Assembly: GCA_028292145.1 (NCBI GenBank)
Contig: JAQGMX010000160.1
Span: forward strand, 1 to 5,891
Direction: 5' to 3'
DNA: 5,891 bases
From: Variovorax sp.
Lineage (GTDB): Bacteria; Pseudomonadota; Gammaproteobacteria; Burkholderiales; Burkholderiaceae_C
Shown: piece after piece, positions 1 to 5,510 of the stretch
Numbering within the stretch: position 1 is the first letter of the stretch
Layout of the letters: each line of letters begins with the position of its first letter
The notes under the pieces: generated by a model
What the model saw: the letters and a program-made list of their open reading frames with translations, nothing else
The model's database searches: none
Told to the model about the DNA's origin: nothing
Made by a program: the position numbers and the translations under genes

Positions 1-298
1 AAGCCTTGAGGATTTGCGCGGCAAGCTGTCCGCCTGCACCTGCGCGGTTGTCGACGATCACGGGCACGCCGAGCACGTCTTTCAGCTTTTCGCCCAGCGC
101 CCGGGCGATCGCGTCGGTGCCGGCGCCAGCCGGGAAGCCGACCAGCAGGCGAAGCGGCGTGCCGCCTTGCTGTGCATGCGCGTTGCGGCCGACCCCTGTG
201 GCGAGCGCTGCGGCGCCTGCCGTCATGAGCGCGCAGAGGTCCCGGCGGCGTACCGACACGTGAGCGGCATCGCGAGCGCCGCGGCTTGAAAAGAACAT
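1..298 (-). CDS. Bug/TctC-family tripartite tricarboxylate transporter substrate-binding protein, N-terminal part (truncated by window edge)
   Basis: Reading leftward from an ATG at 298-296, an open frame of 99 residues runs off the window, so the C-terminal two thirds (the family is usually about 320-330 residues) is not visible. Residues 1-42 form an export signal: a basic stretch with RRRD at about 17-20, a hydrophobic core rich in Ala/Leu/Gly, then AHA before QQ at 42/43, a typical signal peptidase I site. The consecutive arginines before the core suggest Tat export, as in many Bug proteins. The mature start matches the Bug family: LRLLVGFPAGAGTDAIAR at about 49-66, then PVIVDNRAGAGG at about 79-90, which in the family form the first strand and ligand-contact loops. 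These periplasmic proteins bind small organic acids, sometimes for a TctAB permease; the ligand here cannot be told. A GGAG seven bases upstream supports the start. The gene is divergent from clpB and probably unrelated to it. Confidence 0.88.
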   Translation of the reverse strand, partial: MFFSSRGARDAAHVSVRRRDLCALMTAGAAALATGVGRNAHAQQGGTPLRLLVGFPAGAGTDAIARALGEKLKDVLGVPVIVDNRAGAGGQLAAQILKA

Positions 299-305
299 CG
301 TCGAA

Positions 306-309
306 CTCC
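306..309 (-). promoter_or_regulatory. Ribosome binding site of the Bug-family gene
   Basis: On the minus strand GGAG lies 7 nt before the ATG at 298. The strength and spacing are near ideal, which favours this start over internal Met codons inside the signal peptide. I could not find a convincing sigma-70 promoter for this gene in the 108-bp divergent gap. Confidence 0.65.
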
Positions 310-359
310 AGAACTGGGGGATCAGAAAAAGCAAGGAACCGCGGCGGCGCATCATGGGA

Positions 360-387
360 CTTGAATCGCCGCGCCACGGTCCCATTT
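360..387 (+). promoter_or_regulatory. Putative sigma-32 (RpoH) heat-shock promoter of clpB
   Basis: CTTGAA at 360-365 is an exact match to the sigma-32 -35 core. After a 14-nt spacer, TCCCATTT at 380-387 matches the -10 consensus CCCCATNT at all but the first base. Spacer length is in the normal 13-15 nt range. Location just upstream of clpB, a classic RpoH-regulated gene in proteobacteria, fits. Transcription would begin at roughly 392-396, leaving a very short leader before the ATG at 407. A 7-bp inverted repeat, ATGGGAC (354-360) and GTCCCAT (379-385), overlaps both elements and may be incidental. Confidence 0.75.
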
Positions 388-394
388 TGAATGC

Positions 395-398
395 AGGA
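395..398 (+). promoter_or_regulatory. Ribosome binding site of clpB
   Basis: AGGA lies 8 nt before the ATG at 407. If the sigma-32 promoter is correct, this element sits at or within a few bases of the transcript 5' end. Confidence 0.65.
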
Positions 399-406
399 AA
401 CACACC

Positions 407-3028
407 ATGCGCCAAGACAAACTCACCACCAAATTTCAGGAAGCGCTCAGCGACGCCCAGTCGCTCGCGCTCGGCAACGACAACGCCTATATCGAGCCGG
501 TGCACCTGCTCGCGGCGATGCTGCGGCAGGACGAAGGGCCGCGCGCGTTGCTGGAGCGGGCGGGCGTCAACGTGCCCGGGCTGACCCAGGCGGCCGAGGC
601 GGCGATCAAGAAACTGCCCGAAGTGCAGGGCGCCGATGCTGTGCAGGTCGGTCAGGAGCTGGCCAAGCTGTTGCAGGCGACCGAGAAGGAAGCCATCAAA
701 CGCAACGATCAGTTCATCGCCGGGGAGCTCTATCTGCTGGCGCTGGCCGACAGCAAGGCCGATGTCGGCAACCTGGTGCGAAGCAACGGTTTGACGCGCA
801 AGAGCCTCGAAGCCGCGATCGATGCGGTGCGTGGCGGCCAGGGCGTGAACAGCGCCGATGCCGAAAGCCAGCGCGAAGCGCTGAAGAAATACTGCATGGA
901 CCTGACCGAGCGCGCCCGTCTGGGCAAGCTCGACCCGGTGATCGGTCGCGACGAGGAAATCCGCCGCGCGATCCAGGTGCTGCAGCGCCGCACCAAGAAC
1001 AACCCGGTGTTGATCGGCGAACCCGGTGTCGGCAAGACCGCCATCGTCGAAGGCCTAGCGCAACGCATCGTTGCCGGCGAAGTGCCGGATTCCCTCAAGG
1101 GCAAGCGCGTGCTGTCGCTCGACATGGCCGCGCTGCTGGCCGGCGCCAAGTTCCGTGGCGAGTTCGAGGAGCGCCTGAAGACCGTGCTCAGCGAACTGGC
1201 CAAGGACGAAGGCCAGACCATCGTCTTCATCGATGAGCTCCACACCATGGTCGGCGCCGGCAAGGGCGAAGGCGCGATGGACGCGGGCAACATGCTCAAG
1301 CCGGCGCTTGCTCGCGGCGAACTGCATTGCGTCGGCGCGACCACGCTCGATGAATACCGCAAGTACATCGAAAAAGACGCCGCGCTGGAGCGTCGCTTCC
1401 AGAAGATCATCGTCGGCGAGCCGACGGTGGAAGCGACCATCGCCATCCTGCGTGGCCTGCAGGAAAAGTACGAAGTGCACCACGGCGTGCAGATCACCGA
1501 CCCGGCCATTGTTGCTGCGGCGGAACTGAGTGACCGCTACATCACCGACCGTTTCCTGCCCGACAAGGCGATCGACCTTATCGACGAGGCCGCGGCCAAG
1601 ATCAAGATCGAGATGGATTCCAAGCCCGAGGTCATGGACCGGCTCGACCGCCGGCTGATCCAGCTGCAGATCGAGCGCGAGGCGGTGCGCCGCGAAAAGG
1701 ACGAGTCGTCGCAGAAGCGCTTCGGCCTGATCGAGGACGAGATCGTCAAGCTGCAGAAGGAGATCGCCGACTACGACGAGATCTGGCAGGCCGAGAAGGC
1801 GCAGGCGCAGGGCTCGAAGGAGGTCATGGAAGAGATCGACAAGATGCGCTTCAAGATCGCCGAGTTCACGCAGAAGGGCGACTTCAACAAGGTGGCCGAG
1901 CTGCAGTACGGCCAGCTGCCGGCGCTCGAAAAGCGTCTGAAGGAGGCACAGGAAAGCGAAACCACCCGCGGCAAGTCGAGCGTGCCGACGCTGCTGCGCA
2001 CGCAGGTCGGTGCCGAAGAGATCGCCGAAGTGGTGGCGCGCGCCACCGGTATTCCGGTTGCCAAGCTGATGCAGGGCGAGCGCGACAAGCTGCTGGTGAT
2101 GGAAGACAAGCTGCACGAGCGCGTGGTCGGGCAGGACGAAGCCATCGGCGCGGTCGCGAATGCGATCCGCCGCTCGCGCTCGGGTCTGAGCGACCCGAGC
2201 CGGCCGACCGGTTCATTCCTGTTCCTCGGCCCGACAGGCGTGGGGAAGACCGAGCTGTGCAAGGCGCTGGCGGGCTTCCTGTTCGACAGCGAAGACCACC
2301 TGATCCGCATCGACATGAGCGAATTCATGGAAAAGCATTCGGTCGCGCGTCTGATCGGCGCGCCGCCGGGCTATGTCGGCTATGAAGAAGGCGGCTACCT
2401 GACCGAGGCAGTGCGCCGGAAGCCTTACAGCGTGGTGCTGCTCGACGAGGTCGAGAAAGCCCATCCGGACGTCTTCAACGTGCTGTTGCAGGTGCTCGAC
2501 GACGGTCGGCTGACCGACGGGCAGGGCCGCACCGTGGACTTCAAGAACACGGTCATCGTCATGACCAGCAACATCGGTTCGCCGATCATCCAGGCGATGG
2601 TGGGCAAGCCCAGCGAGGAAATCAAGGAAGCCGTCTGGGACGAGCTGAAGAACTACTTCCGGCCCGAGTTCCTGAACCGGATCGACGAGACGGTCGTTTT
2701 CCACGCGCTCGACGCGAAGAACATCGAATCGATCGCCGCAATCCAGCTCAAGGTGCTGCAGGCGCGGCTCGCGAAGATGGATCTGTTTCTCGATGTGTCG
2801 GCGGCGGCGCTGGCGGAGATCGCCAAGGTCGGCTTCGACCCGGTGTTCGGCGCGCGGCCGCTCAAGCGGGCGATCCAGCAGCGCCTGGAGAATCCGCTCT
2901 CCAAGCTGCTGCTCGACGGCAGTTTCGGGCCGAAGGACACGATACGGGTCGAAACCGACCCGATCCAGTCGCCGGGACAGTTCTCGTTCAGCAAGGGTGG
3001 GGAACATTTGGCGGCTGCGACGGCCTAA
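407..3028 (+). CDS. clpB: ClpB, ATP-dependent protein disaggregase (HSP100 AAA+ chaperone)
   Basis: Full-length, 873 residues (E. coli ClpB has 857). Cytoplasmic hexamer that, with DnaK/DnaJ/GrpE, threads aggregated proteins through its pore after heat stress. Visible in order: Clp N-domain (about 1-145); AAA+ module 1 with Walker A GEPGVGKT (204-211), pore loop KFRG (248-251), Walker B IVFIDE (272-277) and arginine-finger region ERR (328-330); the ClpB-type middle coiled coil (about 405-525), including the LQYG segment with Tyr501 that in E. coli lies in the DnaK-contact region; AAA+ module 2 with Walker A GPTGVGKT (608-615), pore loop GYVGY (655-659), Walker B VVLLDE (676-681), arginine finger in FLNRID (Arg758) and sensor 2 GARPLK (815-820). 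There is no ClpP-binding IGL/F loop, so it is a disaggregase and not a protease partner. The start aligns exactly with E. coli (MR-D-LT-KFQ). The tail after about 850 is somewhat longer and polar. A sigma-32-like promoter precedes it, and two small genes follow closely on the same strand. Confidence 0.99.
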   Translation: MRQDKLTTKFQEALSDAQSLALGNDNAYIEPVHLLAAMLRQDEGPRALLERAGVNVPGLTQAAEAAIKKLPEVQGADAVQVGQELAKLLQATEKEAIKRNDQFIAGELYLLALADSKADVGNLVRSNGLTRKSLEAAIDAVRGGQGVNSADAESQREALKKYCMDLTERARLGKLDPVIGRDEEIRRAIQVLQRRTKNNPVLIGEPGVGKTAIVEGLAQRIVAGEVPDSLKGKRVLSLDMAALLAGAKFRGEFEERLKTVLSELAKDEGQTIVFIDELHTMVGAGKGEGAMDAGNMLKPALARGELHCVGATTLDEYRKYIEKDAALERRFQKIIVGEPTVEATIAILRGLQEKYEVHHGVQITDPAIVAAAELSDRYITDRFLPDKAIDLIDEAAAKIKIEMDSKPEVMDRLDRRLIQLQIEREAVRREKDESSQKRFGLIEDEIVKLQKEIADYDEIWQAEKAQAQGSKEVMEEIDKMRFKIAEFTQKGDFNKVAELQYGQLPALEKRLKEAQESETTRGKSSVPTLLRTQVGAEEIAEVVARATGIPVAKLMQGERDKLLVMEDKLHERVVGQDEAIGAVANAIRRSRSGLSDPSRPTGSFLFLGPTGVGKTELCKALAGFLFDSEDHLIRIDMSEFMEKHSVARLIGAPPGYVGYEEGGYLTEAVRRKPYSVVLLDEVEKAHPDVFNVLLQVLDDGRLTDGQGRTVDFKNTVIVMTSNIGSPIIQAMVGKPSEEIKEAVWDELKNYFRPEFLNRIDETVVFHALDAKNIESIAAIQLKVLQARLAKMDLFLDVSAAALAEIAKVGFDPVFGARPLKRAIQQRLENPLSKLLLDGSFGPKDTIRVETDPIQSPGQFSFSKGGEHLAAATA
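845..847 (+). other. Candidate internal translation start of clpB (GTG, Val147) for an N-domain-less isoform
   Basis: Val147 is a GTG codon and aligns with Val149 of E. coli ClpB (RGG-x-x-VN context in both), the known internal start that yields the shorter ClpB isoform lacking the N-domain. A purine-rich GGCGG at 833-837 sits 7 nt upstream, a modest Shine-Dalgarno. Use of the site would give a 727-residue protein with both AAA+ modules. This rests on alignment from memory and a weak RBS. Confidence 0.4.
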
Positions 3029-3034
3029 TCGCAG

Positions 3035-3364
3035 ATGTTGAATTTCATCCTTCGCGTCGTTCTGTTCTTTTTGGGGTTGGTGGTCGCGGCCAGCTTGGTT
3101 TGCGCGGTGCTGCTGCTTGCGGCGGTGTGGTTTCTGCGCGCCGGGTGGGCCAAGATCACCGGGAAACCGGTCACACCGTGGGTCATGCGTTTCAATCCGC
3201 GCAGCGGCTTCGACCGCTTCACGGCAGCGGGACGCGCACCGGAGCCCACGGCTGCGGACGTGACCAACGCACGCGCCCGCGGCGAATCGGTTCGCAGCCC
3301 GATCGCGCTGGGCGATGCGGACGACGTGACGGATGTGCGCGCGCGTCCGGTGACGCGCGACTGA
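3035..3364 (+). CDS. Small single-span membrane protein of unknown function
   Basis: A 109-residue protein whose ATG lies 6 nt after the clpB stop. No good Shine-Dalgarno is visible (only GCAG directly upstream), so translation is probably coupled to clpB. Residues about 5-34 are an uninterrupted hydrophobic helix (Ile, Leu, Val, Phe, Ala), followed by a basic flank (Arg35, Lys40, Lys44). By the positive-inside rule this favours a cytoplasmic C-terminus, weakly. A compact motif follows, PVTPWVMRFNPRSGFDRF at about 45-62; its aromatic and basic residues look constrained. The last 40 residues are polar, rich in Ala, Arg and Asp, and probably disordered. There is no cleavable signal site and no recognised domain. 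I recall similar unnamed proteins beside clpB or arfB in related Burkholderiales but cannot verify this. Position between a disaggregase and a ribosome rescue factor hints at a quality-control role at the inner membrane; that is inference only. Confidence 0.8.
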   Translation: MLNFILRVVLFFLGLVVAASLVCAVLLLAAVWFLRAGWAKITGKPVTPWVMRFNPRSGFDRFTAAGRAPEPTAADVTNARARGESVRSPIALGDADDVTDVRARPVTRD

Positions 3365-3373
3365 GCGAGATCG

Positions 3374-3408
3374 GTCCCTTCGCAGGGACAATGGCGGCAT
3401 GTCCCTGC
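3374..3408 (+). promoter_or_regulatory. Overlapping inverted repeats enclosing the arfB ribosome binding site and start codon
   Basis: GCAGGGACA (3382-3390) and TGTCCCTGC (3400-3408) are a perfect 9-bp inverted repeat with a 9-nt loop. The left arm holds the only Shine-Dalgarno-like AGGG (3384-3387), and the right arm includes the TG of the start codon (ATG at 3399-3401). An upstream copy, GTCCCT (3374-3379), can instead pair with AGGGAC (3384-3389) around a 4-nt loop, giving a mutually exclusive 6-bp hairpin. In mRNA the longer stem should hide the start of arfB. No T-tract follows, so this is not a standard intrinsic terminator. A DNA-level operator is an alternative reading. Confidence 0.5.
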
Positions 3409-3812
3409 TGCATCCCCCACTTCGGATCGACCCCGACGAGGTCGAACTCAGCGCGATCCGCGCGCAGGGCGCGGGCGGGCAGAACGTCAACAAGGTGTCG
3501 AGCGCGGTTCATTTGCGCTACGACATTCTCGCCAGCTCGCTGCCGCCCGACGTCAAGGAACGGCTGCTCGCGCTGCGTGACAGCCGCATCACGCAGGAAG
3601 GCGTGCTGGTGCTCAAGGCGCAGCAGCATCGCACCCAGGAGATGAACCGCAACGATGCGTTGGCGCGCCTGCAGGCGGTGGTCGACAGCGTCGCCACGCC
3701 ACCGCGCATCCGCCGCGTCACCAAGCCGACCTACGGTTCCAAACAACGCCGGCTCGAGGGCAAGAGCCAGCGCTCGGAAATCAAGAGCCTGCGCGGGCGG
3801 GTTCGGGATTGA
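3399..3812 (+). CDS. arfB: ArfB (YaeJ) ribosome rescue peptidyl-tRNA hydrolase
   Basis: A 137-residue protein (E. coli ArfB has 140) that releases ribosomes stalled without a stop codon. It puts its tail in the empty mRNA channel and hydrolyses the peptidyl-tRNA ester with a release-factor-like GGQ. The catalytic segment RAQGAGGQNVNKV spans 21-33, with GGQ at 26-28, the same position as in E. coli, which fixes the start. The globular domain continues through SSLPPDVKERLLALR (about 46-60) and VLKAQQHRTQEMNR (about 71-84). A proline-containing linker near 101-110 leads to a basic tail (about 103-137, RRVTKPTYGSKQRRLEGK and beyond), the ribosome-anchoring element that separates ArfB from RF1/RF2 and from Pth. 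It lies 34 nt after the membrane-protein gene, probably in the clpB transcript. Its start sits inside an inverted repeat. The last ten codons and the stop overlap the 3' end of the convergent SulP gene. Confidence 0.97.
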   Translation: MSLLHPPLRIDPDEVELSAIRAQGAGGQNVNKVSSAVHLRYDILASSLPPDVKERLLALRDSRITQEGVLVLKAQQHRTQEMNRNDALARLQAVVDSVATPPRIRRVTKPTYGSKQRRLEGKSQRSEIKSLRGRVRD

Positions 3813-5502
3813 GGGGGCTGAAGCTGTCGACGCCGAGCGCTGCCAACGCCTCGGCATCGGTGCGGTAGGTGAACAGCAACGGGCTCGGCGCCAGCAGGCC
3901 CGCACGTTCCAGCACCTGCTGCGCGGGGAGCTTCAGCCCGGCGATGTGCAGCCGAACACCTTGCGAAGCGAGCAATCTGCGGATGTTGCCAAAGGCCTCG
4001 GCGCCGGTGATGTCGACGCGGTTGATCGGATGCGCGAACAGGAACACGTCGGTCAGGCCCGGCCGTTCGGCCAGTGCGGCGGTGATGGCGCGTTCGAGCG
4101 TGCTGGCCGATGCGAAATCCAGCTCGGCATCCATCCGCAGCGCATATAAATCTGACGCGAGCGGCGGCAGGCGCCACAGGTGCCGGTCGCGCAGGCTGCC
4201 GTCGCCGTGCAGGCCGACTTCGATGATCCGCGGATGCAGGTGGCGATACATGTAGTGCGCCAGCGCCGCGAGCAGTCCGCCGAGCACGCCCCAGTAGATC
4301 GACGGCGCGGTGGCGATGGTCAGCACGAAGGTCGCGACCGCGATGGCGGCCTCGATCCGCGAGATGCGCCAGAGTGCGACGAAAGCCTTCGGCTTCATCA
4401 GGCCGAGCGTGGCGGTGACGACGACCGACGCCAGCACCGCCTGCGGCACATGGAAAAGCAGCGGCATCGCCCACAGCAGCGCGCCCGCGACCACGGCGAC
4501 GCTGAACAGCGTCGCCCACTGCGTCTTGGCGCCCGCATACAGCGTGATGGCCGAGCGCGAGAACGACGAGCTGGTCGGGAACGAGCCGGTCAGTCCCGAC
4601 GCCAGCTTGCCCAGGCCTTGCCCGATCAGGTCCTGGTTTTCGTTCCAGAGCTTGCCGGACCGCGCGTTGTCGACCTTGGCGCTCGATGCCGTCTCCAGGA
4701 AGCTCACCAGCGTGATGAGAAAAGCGGGCAACAGCAGCGTGCCGAGTTCGGACGGCGCGATCGAACCCGGCCAGTAGAACGACGGCAGCCCCGAGGGCAG
4801 CGCGCCGATCACCGCGCCGCCGCGCAGCGCATAGCCGATTGCCGCGCTCAGCGCCGCGCTCACCGCGACCAGCACCATCGTCGTCGGCACGCGCGGCAGA
4901 AACCGCTTGCCGGCCCACAGCATGGCGATGCCGCCGAGCCCGAACGCGATGGCGATCAGGTCGGGTGGCGGCCCTTGTAGAAGCTGCGTGTAGGTGCGAC
5001 CGGTGAAGCCCAGCAGCGCTGGGAGCTGCGACAGCGTGATCAGCACCGCCGCACCCTGCGTGAAGCCCATCAGCACCGGCGAATTGACCAAGCGCAGCAG
5101 CCAGCCGAAGCGTCCGATGCCGAGCACCAGCTGCATCAGCCCCGACAGCAGCGTCAGCCATACGGCGAGCGCCACCCATTCGCGGCTGCCGGGAATCGCC
5201 AGTGGCGCGAGCGAAGCGCCGACCAGAAGGCTGGTGAGCGCCGTCGGGCCGACCGAAAGCCGTGCCGAAGAACTGAACATCACCGCGATCAGCGCCGGGA
5301 ACAGCGCCGCGTACACGCCGGTGATGAGCGGCATGCCGGCCAGCGCCGCATATGCGACGCCTTGCGGAATCACCATCAGCGCGACCGTGATGCCGGCGGA
5401 AGCTTCGTTCAGGAGCAGGGCCCGATCGGGCCGAGGCCAGTCGAGGAAGGGAAGCCAGCGGACGAGCCGGTCGCGCGTCAGGCGCTGAGGTTGGGTAGAC
5501 AC
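3781..5502 (-). CDS. SulP-family anion transporter (SLC26-like) with C-terminal STAS domain
   Basis: Read from a GTG at 5502-5500, the protein has 573 residues, normal for bacterial SulP. The family signature lies at about 33-90: SAGITVALMVIPQGVAYA, LAGMPLITGVYAALFP and the RLSVGPTALTSLL segment. About a dozen hydrophobic helices follow to about residue 420, with the second conserved block GSFPTSSSFSRSA (306-318) and YAGAKTQWA (322-330). A STAS domain occupies about 440-560; its core reads INRVDITGAEAF (493-504), where many STAS domains have a D-S/T-S/T-G motif. SulP proteins move sulfate, bicarbonate, dicarboxylates or other anions across the inner membrane, as symporters or exchangers; I cannot tell which here. 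The GTG gives a 32-residue N-terminal arm, usual for the family; longer in-frame extension upstream only antiparallels the regulator gene in another frame. No strong RBS is seen (GAGA at 5517-5514). The start is 8 nt after the AraC-type gene, suggesting one operon. Confidence 0.93.
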   Translation of the reverse strand: MSTQPQRLTRDRLVRWLPFLDWPRPDRALLLNEASAGITVALMVIPQGVAYAALAGMPLITGVYAALFPALIAVMFSSSARLSVGPTALTSLLVGASLAPLAIPGSREWVALAVWLTLLSGLMQLVLGIGRFGWLLRLVNSPVLMGFTQGAAVLITLSQLPALLGFTGRTYTQLLQGPPPDLIAIAFGLGGIAMLWAGKRFLPRVPTTMVLVAVSAALSAAIGYALRGGAVIGALPSGLPSFYWPGSIAPSELGTLLLPAFLITLVSFLETASSAKVDNARSGKLWNENQDLIGQGLGKLASGLTGSFPTSSSFSRSAITLYAGAKTQWATLFSVAVVAGALLWAMPLLFHVPQAVLASVVVTATLGLMKPKAFVALWRISRIEAAIAVATFVLTIATAPSIYWGVLGGLLAALAHYMYRHLHPRIIEVGLHGDGSLRDRHLWRLPPLASDLYALRMDAELDFASASTLERAITAALAERPGLTDVFLFAHPINRVDITGAEAFGNIRRLLASQGVRLHIAGLKLPAQQVLERAGLLAPSPLLFTYRTDAEALAALGVDSFSPLNPEPARAGS

Positions 5503-5510
5503 GGGCCGAA

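Noticed and set aside
299..406. CIRCE/HrcA operator in the clpB upstream region
   Set aside because: The TTAGCACTC/GAGTGCTAA arms are absent; the inverted repeat seen has a different sequence and spacing.
1055..2116. Long open frame of 353 codons antisense to clpB
   Set aside because: It is the mirror of the highly conserved clpB frame in a GC-rich genome. Its product is a low-complexity Leu/Asp/Arg/His-rich string with no recognisable motif.
3365..3398. Intrinsic terminator between the small membrane gene and arfB
   Set aside because: Hairpins are present, but no run of T residues follows. The longer stem reaches into the arfB coding sequence, so initiation control is a better reading.
2213..3493. 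426-codon open frame antisense to the clpB 3' end, the small membrane gene and the arfB start
   Set aside because: It spans three genes on the other strand and is rich in Arg, His and Gln with no domain. This is typical of shadow frames at high GC.
4141..4156. AT-rich patch with TATAAA inside the SulP gene as a possible promoter
   Set aside because: There is no matching -35 element and no gene in the right orientation downstream. It is most simply coding sequence.
4180..4980. 266-codon plus-strand frame antisense to SulP
   Set aside because: The composition is Arg/Gln/His-rich with no motif, and the opposite strand has a clear family match.
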